Below are positions 37,510 to 46,262 of a DNA stretch of 64,000 nt, piece after piece. A program made the position numbers and the translations under genes. The stretch's first letter is position 1. The number at the start of each line of letters is the position of its first letter. The notes under the pieces were generated by a model. It worked only from the letters and a program-made list of their open reading frames with translations. It was not told the origin of the DNA and did not search any database. Source of the stretch: Devosia salina (lineage in GTDB: Bacteria; Pseudomonadota; Alphaproteobacteria; Rhizobiales; Devosiaceae). Location of the stretch: contig NZ_CP080590.1 of assembly GCF_019504385.1 (NCBI RefSeq), positions 4,232,376-4,296,375 of the forward strand, read 5' to 3'.

Positions 37510-40209
37510 ATGCCCAGCCATCCCGTCCCCACGCTCGACGAAGTTCGCAGCCTGCCCGCCCGCGCCACCCGCAATCCGGGTCGCAGCGCCGCCCCGCCAT
37601 CGCCGCCGCCGGCCATTGCGATTCGCATCCCCCTGCGCCTGGCCGGGTTCATGCTGCTCGGCCTCTGCGCCGTGCTGCTGGCTTCGCTCGCCTCCTGGTC
37701 GGTGGACGACCCGTCCCTGTCCCTGGCCACTGCCAAGCATGCGGCCAACTGGCTCGGTTATCCCGGTGCGGTGATCGCCGATCTCACCTTCCAGTTCCTG
37801 GGGCTGGCGGGGCTCGTCATGGTCGTTCCGCTGGCGCTCTGGGGCTGGGCCATGGCCCGCCGCCATGTGGTGACCAGGCCCGGACTGCGCCTCATCTCCT
37901 GGATCGGGGCAATTGTGTTGTTCTCGGGGGTCTTTTCCTTCGTCGCCATGCCAGCCAGCTGGCCTTTGCCCACCGGGCTCGGCGGCCTTTGCGGCATGCT
38001 GTTCACCAATCTGGCGGGGATGATTGCCGGCTCCGACCCGCAACCCATCACCTCGACGCTGTTCGCCATCATTCTGGCCGCGCCGGCCCTGGCGCTGTTC
38101 TGGATCGCCATGGGCCTGGGGACCTCCGTTCCGGCCAGGCCGCAAAAGGCCGGCGCGTCGCGCAAGGCCGCCGAAGCCGACGAGCGCGAACCCAACCCCC
38201 TCGTCGAAGTGGCCATGGGGGCGGTGGTGCATATGGGCTATTCGCTGCGCACGGCTTTCCGCCGGGCCAAGGCGGAGCACGCTGCCCGCCGCGCGGCCGA
38301 ACAGGCCCCGGATTTCGAACACGATGCCGAGCCGCCGCTGCATGCCGGCGCGGCACCGGAAGTGCGGCTCGACCGCGAGCCTGTCTCGGTGGCGCCGCAG
38401 CGGCGTATCCACGTCGCGCCCCAGCCCGTCGAGCCCAGCTTCGAGCCCTCCGCCCGCATCAAGGCGCAGCCCGACTACGACGACACGGCCATCGACTATC
38501 CCGACGAACCGGAAGACGATGGAGTGCCCTTCGTGCCCGATGCGCCGGTGCCCGCCCGCACCCAGCGCGGCGATTCGCGCTTCCACCCGGCCGATCCGGC
38601 AGCGCCCCGCGTTGCTGCCCCGGCTCCGCGCCCGGCTCAGGGTCAGCGCGTGTTCCGGGAGGCCCAGGGGTCGCTGCTCGATGAGCCGCATGGCTTCGAA
38701 CTGCCTGAACTCAGCCTCCTGGCCGAGCCCAAGCGGGGCGGCCCCTTGCCCGAACATGCACCCGAGCACCTTGAGGACATGGCGCGCCAGCTCGAGGCGG
38801 TGCTGGCCGATTTCGGCGTCAAGGGCGACATCATCAATGTCCGTCCCGGGCCCGTGGTCACGCTGTTCGAACTCGAACCGGCACCCGGCATCAAGTCGAG
38901 CCGCGTCATCTCCCTGGCCGACGACATTGCCCGTTCGATGAGCGCCATTTCGGCCCGCGTCGCGGTGGTGCCCGGCCGCAATGCCATCGGCATCGAATTG
39001 CCCAACCAGACGCGCGAAACCGTCTATTTCCGCGAAATGCTGGCCTCGTCCGATTTCGAGAAGATGAAGGGCAAGCTGCCCATCTGCCTGGGCAAGACCA
39101 TCGGCGGCGAGCCGGTCATTGCCGACCTCGCGCGCATGCCCCACCTGCTCATCGCCGGGACCACCGGCTCGGGCAAGTCGGTGGGTATCAACACCTTCAT
39201 CCTTTCGCTGCTCTACCAGATGACGCCCGAGCAGTGCCGCATGATCATGATCGACCCGAAAATGCTCGAACTGTCGATCTATGACGGCATCCCGCATCTG
39301 CTGACCCCGGTCGTCACCGATCCGCAAAAGGCGGTGGTGGCGCTCAAATGGGCGGTGCGCGAGATGGAAGACCGCTATCGCAAGATGAGCAAGATCGGCG
39401 TGCGCAATATCGACGGCTTCAACCAGCGCGTCACCGAGGCGGCCAACCAGGGCAAGACCATCACCCGCACGGTGCAGACCGGCTTTGATCGCGAAACCGG
39501 CGAGGCGATCTTCGAAAGCGAGGAATTCGACCTCGAGCCCTTGCCCTATATCGTCATCATCGTCGACGAGATGGCCGACCTGATGATGGTGGCCGGCAAG
39601 GACATCGAAGGCGCCATCCAGCGCCTGGCGCAGATGGCCCGCGCTGCCGGCATCCACATGGTCACCGCCACCCAGCGCCCGTCCGTGGACGTCATCACCG
39701 GCACCATCAAGGCCAATTTCCCCACCCGCATCTCCTTCATGGTGACGTCGAAAATCGACAGCCGCACCATTCTGGGCGAGCAGGGCGCCGAGCAGCTCCT
39801 GGGCAATGGCGACATGCTCTACATGGCCTCAGGCGGCCGCACCAAGCGCCTGCACGGCGCCTTCGTCTCCGATGCCGAGGTGGAATCGGTCGTTGCTCAT
39901 CTCAAGAGCCAGGGCACGCCCGACTATCTCGACAACATCACCGAGGAAGACGAGGAAGGCGGCTTCGGCGAGGATGGCGCCGGCGGCGACGACTATGCCG
40001 GCTCGGGTGACGAGCTCTACGACAAGGCCGTGCATATCGTGATGACCGACAAGAAGGCCTCCACCTCCTATATTCAGCGGCGCCTCGCTATAGGCTACAA
40101 CAAGGCAGCGACCCTGATCGAGCGCATGGAGCGCGAAGGCGTCATCTCGCCGGCCAACCATGCCGGCAAGCGCGAAATCCTCGTCGGCAACAATTCCGAC
40201 GGCTACTGA
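37510..40209 (+). CDS. ftsK: DNA translocase FtsK
   Basis: An 899-residue septal DNA pump that clears and aligns chromosome termini for XerCD. Four N-terminal membrane helices (about residues 40-210) are followed by a Pro/Ala-rich linker (about 215-400). The motor has Walker A AGTTGSGKSVG near residue 552, Walker B YIVIIVDEMADLMM and the TQRPSVDVITG motif. The C-terminal gamma winged-helix (ASTSYIQRRLAIGYNKAATL), which reads KOPS sequences, is complete. A GTG at 37504 could add two residues. Normally lolA follows ftsK in this group; here 1.6 kb of repeat and an SRPBCC-ArsR pair intervene. Confidence 0.96.
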   Translation: MPSHPVPTLDEVRSLPARATRNPGRSAAPPSPPPAIAIRIPLRLAGFMLLGLCAVLLASLASWSVDDPSLSLATAKHAANWLGYPGAVIADLTFQFLGLAGLVMVVPLALWGWAMARRHVVTRPGLRLISWIGAIVLFSGVFSFVAMPASWPLPTGLGGLCGMLFTNLAGMIAGSDPQPITSTLFAIILAAPALALFWIAMGLGTSVPARPQKAGASRKAAEADEREPNPLVEVAMGAVVHMGYSLRTAFRRAKAEHAARRAAEQAPDFEHDAEPPLHAGAAPEVRLDREPVSVAPQRRIHVAPQPVEPSFEPSARIKAQPDYDDTAIDYPDEPEDDGVPFVPDAPVPARTQRGDSRFHPADPAAPRVAAPAPRPAQGQRVFREAQGSLLDEPHGFELPELSLLAEPKRGGPLPEHAPEHLEDMARQLEAVLADFGVKGDIINVRPGPVVTLFELEPAPGIKSSRVISLADDIARSMSAISARVAVVPGRNAIGIELPNQTRETVYFREMLASSDFEKMKGKLPICLGKTIGGEPVIADLARMPHLLIAGTTGSGKSVGINTFILSLLYQMTPEQCRMIMIDPKMLELSIYDGIPHLLTPVVTDPQKAVVALKWAVREMEDRYRKMSKIGVRNIDGFNQRVTEAANQGKTITRTVQTGFDRETGEAIFESEEFDLEPLPYIVIIVDEMADLMMVAGKDIEGAIQRLAQMARAAGIHMVTATQRPSVDVITGTIKANFPTRISFMVTSKIDSRTILGEQGAEQLLGNGDMLYMASGGRTKRLHGAFVSDAEVESVVAHLKSQGTPDYLDNITEEDEEGGFGEDGAGGDDYAGSGDELYDKAVHIVMTDKKASTSYIQRRLAIGYNKAATLIERMEREGVISPANHAGKREILVGNNSDGY

Positions 40210-40279
40210 TCCAGGCGCTGACTGCGCAATGGACGTGTCCAATCCCCGCCGGTGCCGCAAGGCGCCGGCGGTGTGTTTT

Positions 40280-40602
40280 GGACGTATCCCGAGGCGCGTG
40301 CGTCTCAGTAAAACTAAGTGAATAGAGACGTCGCCGCCCTAGCCATTCGCGCGTAGCGCTTATGGCCTTCTCACCTCAAATCTCTCCACCGGAGAGATTT
40401 GCCCTTCGGGACGGATCAAAGTACCGGTTTTTCGTAGAGGACTCCGGTCCCCATTGAACGCTCGTCGCAGGGTGACCGCTTCCTGGACGCGCAACTGGAG
40501 CGACCCAATTACGCCCGGCTCCCCCCGCAAAGTTCGCTGCAGTCCGTCCGCGCGGGAGTGATGGGGGGATGATATGGCAGGGTTTGGGGGGCGGGGATTA
40601 GT
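40280..40602. repeat. Right copy of the 320-bp long-range inverted repeat
   Basis: Reverse complement of 27741-28062 with few differences, mostly small indels (for example TTCACTTAGTTTTACTG against TTTTGCTATTTTACTG on the other strand). Carries the same hairpin CAAATCTCTCC-ACC-GGAGAGATTTG at 40377-40401. It occupies most of the 532-bp gap between ftsK and the SRPBCC gene. Confidence 0.9.
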
Positions 40603-40677
40603 TTTGGGAGGATTTTCCATCCTGGAGCACAAGCCCTTCAAACGCCGCGGTCCTGCTTCGGAGACATTCCCTCTCGA

Positions 40678-40721
40678 CTCTATTTCAGTCTTGACTTATA
40701 TAAGTGCAGACTGAAATAGAG
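40678..40721 (+). promoter_or_regulatory. Nested palindromic operator/promoter of the SRPBCC-ArsR pair
   Basis: Perfect 14-bp arms CTCTATTTCAGTCT (40678-40691) and AGACTGAAATAGAG (40708-40721), with a second perfect palindrome ACTTATATAAGT (40694-40705) between them. A -35-like TTGACT (40691) and a -10-like AAATAG (40714) lie within it, so a bound dimer would cover the promoter. Confidence 0.8.
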
Positions 40722-40741
40722 ACACGGAAACGGAAACCGCC

Positions 40742-41389
40742 ATGCCTTTTGACATTGCCGAGCATCTGGGTGCTGTTCACCGGGAAGTCCGCAACGTGGA
40801 GCGCGATGGGCAATCCGCCAAGGACCTTATCGCCTCACGCATCTATGACACCGACATCAACGACCTATGGGAGGCCGTCACCAGTCCCGAGCGCATCAGG
40901 CGCTGGTTCTCTCCTGTCTCGGGTGAACTCAAACTTGGCGGGCGCTACGCCGTCGAGGGTAATGCGTCGGGGACGATCACGGCCTGCGAACCGAAGCGGC
41001 ACTTTGCCGGCACATGGGAGTTCATGGGCCATGTGAGCTGGATCGAAGTCTATCTCGAGCCGGCCGGCAACGGCACGCGTCTCGAAATCCATCACATTGC
41101 CCCCCACCCGAATCCGCATTGGGACACCTATGGCGCCGGAGCCGCTGGTGTGGGCTGGGAACTTGGGCTTCTGGGGCTGGCCGAGCACATCAAGCGCCCC
41201 GCCGACGATGTGAGGGCCGAAGGCGTCAACGGCTGGGAGACCTCTCCGGAAGCCAAGGACCTGGTGCGAGCCGCAAGCACGGATTGGGGACAGGCCTCCA
41301 TTGCGGGCGGCGACGATCCGGACCAGGCCATGCGAGCCGCCGAGGCCACGCGGCGCTTTTATTCTGGCGAGCCCCCATTGGAGTCCTGA
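40742..41389 (+). CDS. SRPBCC (Aha1/START-like) family protein
   Basis: A 215-residue cytoplasmic protein with a hydrophobic-cavity SRPBCC fold of the AHSA1 type: ASRIYDTDINDLWEAVTSPERIRRWFSPV at the start and the GGRYAVEGNASGTITACEP strands are typical. These proteins are often encoded with an ArsR-type regulator and bind small hydrophobic ligands; the ligand is unknown. It overlaps the regulator gene at its stop (TGATG). The pair has its own palindromic promoter region and sits between ftsK and lolA, where a conserved genome order is interrupted. Confidence 0.9.
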   Translation: MPFDIAEHLGAVHREVRNVERDGQSAKDLIASRIYDTDINDLWEAVTSPERIRRWFSPVSGELKLGGRYAVEGNASGTITACEPKRHFAGTWEFMGHVSWIEVYLEPAGNGTRLEIHHIAPHPNPHWDTYGAGAAGVGWELGLLGLAEHIKRPADDVRAEGVNGWETSPEAKDLVRAASTDWGQASIAGGDDPDQAMRAAEATRRFYSGEPPLES

Positions 41390-41724
41390 TGCACGCATTC
41401 GACGTCCTGGGTGACCCTGTTCGCCGCCGTATTCTGGAGCTGCTGGCGGAGAAGGAGCATGCCTCCGGTGAGGTGGTGACAGTGATCGTCGCCGAGTTCG
41501 GTATTTCCCAGGCCGGCGTCAGTCAGCACCTGAAGGTGCTGCGGGACAATGGTTTTGCCAGTGTGCGGGCCGAGGGGACGCGACGGGTATATGTGCTGGA
41601 CACGAGCCCGCTGCGCGGCATCGATGACTGGATGGAACGCTTCCGCGTCTTCTGGCCGGTGCGCATGGAGGCCCTGGCCACCGAAGTCGCTCGCGGCAAG
41701 AAGGCCAGGGGCGAAAAGCCCTAG
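41389..41724 (+). CDS. ArsR/SmtB-family winged-helix regulator
   Basis: A 111-residue protein with the ArsR HTH: MHAFDVLGDPVRRRILELLAE at the start and ISQAGVSQHLKVLRDNGFASVRAEG for the recognition helix and wing. No ELCVCDL-type or other Cys metal site is visible, so it belongs to the metal-independent group usually paired with SRPBCC proteins. Start ATG at 41389 overlaps the SRPBCC stop. It probably represses its own operon from the nested palindrome at 40678-40721. Confidence 0.92.
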   Translation: MHAFDVLGDPVRRRILELLAEKEHASGEVVTVIVAEFGISQAGVSQHLKVLRDNGFASVRAEGTRRVYVLDTSPLRGIDDWMERFRVFWPVRMEALATEVARGKKARGEKP

Positions 41725-41851
41725 CGTCTTCGCGCGTGCAGACCATTGATCGCCATTTGGTGACCAATGACGCCATTGGAACTTTCCACCTGTTGCCGCA
41801 ATTGCTGCCTAGGTTAGGCTCTACCAAAAGACCCGCGAGGAAATCCCGCCG

Positions 41852-42481
41852 ATGATTCGCCGCACCGCACTGATGCTCGGCCTTGCCGCTGCCCTGTCGC
41901 CCGTCCTCCCCGCGCTCGCCCAGAGCCGGGCCCTGACGCCCGAAGAGCAGCAATTGATCAACGAGATCAACGCACACAATACGGCCATTCGCACCATGGT
42001 GGGGCGGTTCCTGCAGATCGACACCAATGGCGGCCGGCAGGAGGGCACCTTCTTTCTCGAGCGCCCCAACAAGATCGCCTTCCGCTATGCGCCGCCCAGT
42101 CGCGAGGAGATCGTCTCGATCGGGCGCGGCTTCTATGTCATCGACCGGCGCGAAGAGACCTATTACGCTTATCCCCAGGACTCCATTCCGCTCCGGCAGT
42201 TCCTGGGCGAGCAGATCAACCTGCTCAATGCCAATGTGATCGACGTCACCAATACCGACGGCTATCTCTCGATCACGGTGGTCGACCAGACCGTGGCCGG
42301 TACGGTGCAGGTCTCGCTGATCTTCGATACCGAAACCAAGGACCTGTCACAATGGACGCTGGTCGAGCCCGACGGGTCGGAGCTGACCTTCTCGCTCTAT
42401 GACGTGCAGAAGGGCGTGGAAATCCCCAACCACTTCTTCACCTTCCCCTCCACCTATCGCGGCAAGGACCCGGCGAGCTGA
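41852..42481 (+). CDS. lolA: Outer-membrane lipoprotein carrier protein LolA
   Basis: A 209-residue periplasmic chaperone that carries lipoproteins from LolCDE to the outer membrane. A Sec signal (ALMLGLAAALSPVLPALAQ) is followed by the LolA fold with GTFFLERPNKIAFRYAPPSR, a close match to the family's conserved G-x-F-x-x-x-R-P-x-x-x-R-x-x-Y pattern. Start ATG at 41852. Its own terminator follows at 42510. Confidence 0.92.
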   Translation: MIRRTALMLGLAAALSPVLPALAQSRALTPEEQQLINEINAHNTAIRTMVGRFLQIDTNGGRQEGTFFLERPNKIAFRYAPPSREEIVSIGRGFYVIDRREETYYAYPQDSIPLRQFLGEQINLLNANVIDVTNTDGYLSITVVDQTVAGTVQVSLIFDTETKDLSQWTLVEPDGSELTFSLYDVQKGVEIPNHFFTFPSTYRGKDPAS

Positions 42482-42509
42482 CCTCCCGGCGCCGCCGCGA
42501 CAAGAAAAG

Positions 42510-42537
42510 AAGCCCCGGTCGATGCCGGGGCTTTTGC
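42510..42537 (+). terminator. Terminator of lolA
   Basis: Stem AAGCCCCGG / CCGGGGCTT with a 6-nt loop, followed by TTGCCTT. 28 nt after the lolA stop. Confidence 0.8.
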
Positions 42538-42540
42538 CTT

Positions 42541-42642
42541 AGAGCGCTTTCAGCAAAAGTGGATACCACTTTTGCGGTTCGAAAGCGTGACAAAACAGAG
42601 AGATAGAGCACCCGTTCTGATTCAGTCAGAACGGGTGCTCTA
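42541..42642. repeat. Palindromic repeat element between lolA and uppP
   Basis: Two adjacent structures. First, GCAAAAGTGG-ATA-CCACTTTTGC nested inside CGCTTTC / GAAAGCG arms (42545-42587), a form of dispersed repeat common in Rhizobiales. Second, a perfect 17-bp inverted repeat (42604-42620 with 42626-42642) whose right end includes the uppP stop codon. The second may end transcription from both sides. Confidence 0.75.
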
Positions 42643-43452
42643 GTGCCCGAAGGCCAGCAGGGCCACCAGCCCCGCGCCACCCACCACGATGCGCCACCAG
42701 GCGAAGGGCGCAAAGCCGTAGCGCGAGACGAAATTGAGCAGGTATCGCACCACCAGCGCCCCGACCACGAAGGCGGCGGCAAAGCCGATGGCGACGCTGA
42801 TCGCGATACTGCCATCGATCAGGTCGCGGCTCTTGTAGAGGTCATAGCCGAAGGCCCCCACCATGATGGGCAGGGCGATGAAGAAGGTGAATTCGGCCGC
42901 CGCCCGCTTGCTGGCGCCGAACAGCATGCCTCCCACCACCGTCGAGCCCGAGCGTGACACGCCCGGCACCAGCGAGAGCATCTGGAACAGGCCGATGACG
43001 AGCGCCAGATGCCAGGGAAACCGGTAGATGTCGTCATATTTCGGCTCGAGCTTGAGCCGGTCGACGATGAGGAGGATGATCCCGCCCACCAGCAGGGTGA
43101 TGCAGATCAGCAGCGCCGATTCCCACAAATCCCCCTGGATGAAATCGCGCAGCAGGACACCAGCCACCACCGCCGGCAGGCAGGCGAGCACCACCGAGAG
43201 CGCGAACTGCCAGGCATAGGCCTTGCCGGTCAGCGCATCACGGATCAGAAGGCCCAGCCGGGCAAAGTAAACAGTGATCACCGCCAGGATGGCACCGAGC
43301 TGGATCAATACGATGAAGGTCTTGGGCTGGCTCAAGCCGAAGAAATGGTCGGCCAGCAACAGGTGGCCCGTGGAACTGACGGGCAGGAATTCTGTGAGCC
43401 CTTCGAGGATTCCCAGAATCAGGGGCACAAAAAGACCTTGATCGGCGTTCAT
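42640..43452 (-). CDS. uppP: Undecaprenyl-diphosphatase
   Basis: A 270-residue integral membrane phosphatase (BacA family) that recycles undecaprenyl pyrophosphate for cell-wall synthesis and can give bacitracin resistance. The two signature loops are present: LEGLTEFLPVSSTGHL near residues 16-31 and VPGVSRSGSTV near 165-175. About eight helices. Start ATG at 43452. The stop codon lies inside a 17-bp inverted repeat, and the gene converges on lolA. Confidence 0.96.
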   Translation of the reverse strand: MNADQGLFVPLILGILEGLTEFLPVSSTGHLLLADHFFGLSQPKTFIVLIQLGAILAVITVYFARLGLLIRDALTGKAYAWQFALSVVLACLPAVVAGVLLRDFIQGDLWESALLICITLLVGGIILLIVDRLKLEPKYDDIYRFPWHLALVIGLFQMLSLVPGVSRSGSTVVGGMLFGASKRAAAEFTFFIALPIMVGAFGYDLYKSRDLIDGSIAISVAIGFAAAFVVGALVVRYLLNFVSRYGFAPFAWWRIVVGGAGLVALLAFGH

Positions 43453-43573
43453 TTGATCCCCTAACTCGTTTCCAAGGGTCGCTTTGGTCCAAAGCTCTTA
43501 GCCGTGTTCGCCCAAGGCGCCAAGGCGGGTTCGGGCAAGGCAGACCCGCAACCGTTCCAGAGCGATTTTTTTC

Positions 43574-44254
43574 ATGCCGAGCCTCGTGCACCATCCCCTC
43601 GATCCAGCCTCCCGCCTCATCCGGCTCATGTGCGCCGAATATGGCGTGCCGCTGGACCTCGACGAGATCAAGCCCTGGCTGCGCGAAGACGCGCTGCTGG
43701 AAGTCAATCCGGCCGCGACCCTGCCCATCCTGTTCACCGATGCCGAGCAGCCGGTGATCGGCATTCTGGCCAGCATCCATGCCGTCGAAGACCTCTACAC
43801 GCCCGATGCGGTGGGTGGTCTCATTCCCACCGATCCAATGGAGCGGGCCGAGATGTGGCGCCTGGTCGAATGGGCCCTGGTCAAGCTCAATGACGAGGTG
43901 ACCCGCTACCTTATTGAGGAAAAGATCGCCAAGCGCGACCAGCGCGGCGCCACGCCGGAACCCTCCGTGCTGCGGGCCGCCAAGGCCAATTTCGTCGAGC
44001 ACATGCTCTATTTCAACTACCTGCTGGCCAGCCGCAACTGGGTTGGCGGCGACGAGATGAGCCTGGCCGATTTTGCCCTCGCCGCCCATTTCTCCACCCT
44101 CGACTATATGGGCGATATCGACTGGGCCAAGGCGCCGGCCGAAACCCGCGACTGGTATTCCCGCATCAAGTCCCGGCCTGCCTTCCGCACCCTGCTCAAC
44201 GACCGCGTGGTCGCCATGCCGCCCTCCAAGGGCTATGCGGACCTGGATTTCTAG
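43574..44254 (+). CDS. Glutathione S-transferase family protein
   Basis: A 226-residue protein with an N-terminal thioredoxin-fold half (LVHHPLDPASRLIRLMCAEYGVPLDL, then EVNPAATLPILF with the cis-Pro) and an all-helical C-terminal half (MSLADFALAAHFSTLDYMG). The usual N-terminal catalytic Ser/Cys position is occupied by the HPLDPAS segment. Substrate unknown. It stands just upstream of queG (14 nt), so the two and the following two genes probably form one operon. Confidence 0.92.
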   Translation: MPSLVHHPLDPASRLIRLMCAEYGVPLDLDEIKPWLREDALLEVNPAATLPILFTDAEQPVIGILASIHAVEDLYTPDAVGGLIPTDPMERAEMWRLVEWALVKLNDEVTRYLIEEKIAKRDQRGATPEPSVLRAAKANFVEHMLYFNYLLASRNWVGGDEMSLADFALAAHFSTLDYMGDIDWAKAPAETRDWYSRIKSRPAFRTLLNDRVVAMPPSKGYADLDF

Positions 44255-44268
44255 GCTTGTCTGGCGGC

Positions 44269-45396
44269 ATGGCCGAAGCCAGGAGTGAAAAGCTTGTCGC
44301 CGAACTGAAGGCCCGCGCCGAGGCGCTCGGCTTCGATGCCTTTGGCATCACCACGGCCGATGCCCGGCCCGACCTGCCTGAAAAGCTGCGCGTCGCGCTG
44401 ACCGAGGGCTGGCATGCCGGCATGGAATGGATGGAGGAAACGGAGGACCGGCGGAGCGATCCGTTGGCGCTCTGGGCCGAGGCGCGCTCGATCATCCTCC
44501 TTGGCGTCAACTACGGCCCTGAAACCGACCCCATGGCGCTGCTCGCCGACAGGCATGTCGGCATCATCTCGGCCTATGCCCGCAATCGCGACTATCACGA
44601 CATCATCAAGGGGCGCCTCAAGGAACTGGCGGGCCTGTTGGCGCGCCGGGCCGGGGCGGACGTAAAGGTCTTTGTCGATACCGCGCCGCTGATGGAAAAG
44701 CCGCTCGCCGAGGCCGCGGGCCTGGGCTGGCAGGGCAAGCATAGCGTGCTGGTCAGCCGGGAGTTCGGCTCCTGGCTGTTCCTGGGGGCCATTCTCACCA
44801 CGGCGGACCTGCCCCCCGACGCGCCGCATCCGGAAAGCTGCGGCTCCTGCACCCGCTGCCTCGATGTCTGTCCCACCAATGCCTTCCCCGCGCCCTTCCG
44901 ACTCGATGCACGCAAGTGCCTGGCCTATTACTCGGTCGAGCACAAAGGTCCGATCCCGCGCGAATTTCGCGCGCCCATGGCCAATCGCATTTATGGCTGC
45001 GACGATTGCCTGGCCGTCTGCCCCTGGAACAAGTTCGCCTCCGTCAGCCGCGAGGCCAAGCTGCGCAGCCGGCCCGAACTGGAGCGACCGGCCCTGGCCG
45101 AACTCGTGGGCCTGGACGACGCAGGGTTCCGGGCGCTGTTTGCCGGCTCACCGGTCAAGCGCATCGGCCACGCCCGCTTTCTGCGCAATGTGCTGATCGG
45201 CATCGGCAATTCCGGGGATCCGGCCCTGTTGCCCGCGGTCGAGGCTCGATTGGACCATGGCGACCCTCTCATTCGCGGAGCGGCGGTCTGGGCCCTGCGG
45301 CGGCTCGATCCGCACCGGGCCGAGGCCATGCGACTGGACAGACTCTCCCGCGAAGGCGATAGCTCCGTGCGCGCAGAATGGGATGGAGTGGTGTGA
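44269..45396 (+). CDS. queG: Epoxyqueuosine reductase
   Basis: A 375-residue cobalamin- and Fe-S-dependent enzyme that performs the last step of queuosine formation in tRNA. Two Fe4S4 motifs are visible, CGSCTRCLDVCP and, after it, CLAYYSVEHKGPIP..CDDCLAVCPWNKF. A short HEAT-repeat tail (about residues 290-365) assists tRNA binding. The ATG at 44269 is taken; a TTG 12 nt earlier is less likely. Its stop overlaps the next gene (TGATG). Confidence 0.95.
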   Translation: MAEARSEKLVAELKARAEALGFDAFGITTADARPDLPEKLRVALTEGWHAGMEWMEETEDRRSDPLALWAEARSIILLGVNYGPETDPMALLADRHVGIISAYARNRDYHDIIKGRLKELAGLLARRAGADVKVFVDTAPLMEKPLAEAAGLGWQGKHSVLVSREFGSWLFLGAILTTADLPPDAPHPESCGSCTRCLDVCPTNAFPAPFRLDARKCLAYYSVEHKGPIPREFRAPMANRIYGCDDCLAVCPWNKFASVSREAKLRSRPELERPALAELVGLDDAGFRALFAGSPVKRIGHARFLRNVLIGIGNSGDPALLPAVEARLDHGDPLIRGAAVWALRRLDPHRAEAMRLDRLSREGDSSVRAEWDGVV

Positions 45397-46262
45397 TGCA
45401 GGCGTTTTTCTTTGGGCTGGGATTCTCCTCACTGCGCGCCGCCGCCGCCATGCGCACGCACGGCTTCGAGCGCATCGGGGGCACCGTCCGGTCGGCCGAC
45501 AAGGCCGCGCGACTGGCCGCCGAGGGGATCGATACCACGCTGTTCGACGGGGCGGCCCCGGGCCCGGAGGTCGGCGCGGCCCTGGCCGAGGCGACCCATG
45601 TGGTGCTCTCGATCGCGCCGGACGAGGACGATGATCCGGTCATGCGCCACCATCGCGCCGATCTCGATGCGGCCCCGGCGCTTCAATGGCTCTGCTACTA
45701 TTCGACCGTCGGCGTCTATGGCGATTTCGGGGGTGACTGGATCGACGAGACCGCGCCGCTGGTGCCGCGCAACATGCGCTCGGATCGCCGTGTGCTGGCC
45801 GAAGAGGCCTGGCGTGACTACGCCGCGGCGCGTGGCGTCCCGCTCTGCATTCTGCGGCTGGCCGGCATCTACGGCCCGGGGCGCTCCACCTTCGACAAAT
45901 TGCGCGCCGGCACCGCCCGGCGGGTGATCAAGCCCGGCCAGGTATTCAATCGCATCCATGTCGAGGACATTGCGCGGATAACCGCACTCGCCGCCCAAAA
46001 GCGCCTCGCCGGTACGTTCAATCTTGCCGATGACGAACCCGCCCCGCCCCAGGACGTCATCGCGCATGCCGCCGAACTGATCGGCATGGCCGTGCCGCCC
46101 GACCTGCCGTTCGAGACCACCGAAATGACGCCGATGCAGCGCAGCTTCTATCGCGACAACAAGCGGGTCTCCAACCGCGCCATCAAGCAGGCGCTGGGCA
46201 TCGACCTGCTCTATCCCGATTATCGGTCCGGTCTCGCACACATCCTCGAAAGTGAAAGATGA
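45396..46262 (+). CDS. NAD(P)-dependent SDR / YeeZ-like epimerase
   Basis: A 288-residue extended-SDR protein of the YeeZ kind. The nucleotide-binding start is degenerate (FFFGLGFSSLRAAAAM, a GxGxxS form), and the later LAGIYGPGRSTFDKL with the Tyr-containing YYSTVGVYGD segment is typical of this family. No firm reaction is known. Start ATG at 45396 overlaps the queG stop, and its own stop overlaps the following GNAT gene (ATGA), giving a coupled trio. Confidence 0.85.
   Translation: MQAFFFGLGFSSLRAAAAMRTHGFERIGGTVRSADKAARLAAEGIDTTLFDGAAPGPEVGAALAEATHVVLSIAPDEDDDPVMRHHRADLDAAPALQWLCYYSTVGVYGDFGGDWIDETAPLVPRNMRSDRRVLAEEAWRDYAAARGVPLCILRLAGIYGPGRSTFDKLRAGTARRVIKPGQVFNRIHVEDIARITALAAQKRLAGTFNLADDEPAPPQDVIAHAAELIGMAVPPDLPFETTEMTPMQRSFYRDNKRVSNRAIKQALGIDLLYPDYRSGLAHILESER

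Noticed and set aside
37432..39657. 741-codon open frame on the minus strand
   Set aside because: Antisense to ftsK, with no domain or ribosome-binding site.
28066..40280. Genomic island integrated at tRNA-Gly
   Set aside because: The block is core genes in conserved order, with no integrase and no repeat of the tRNA 3' end seen in the window.
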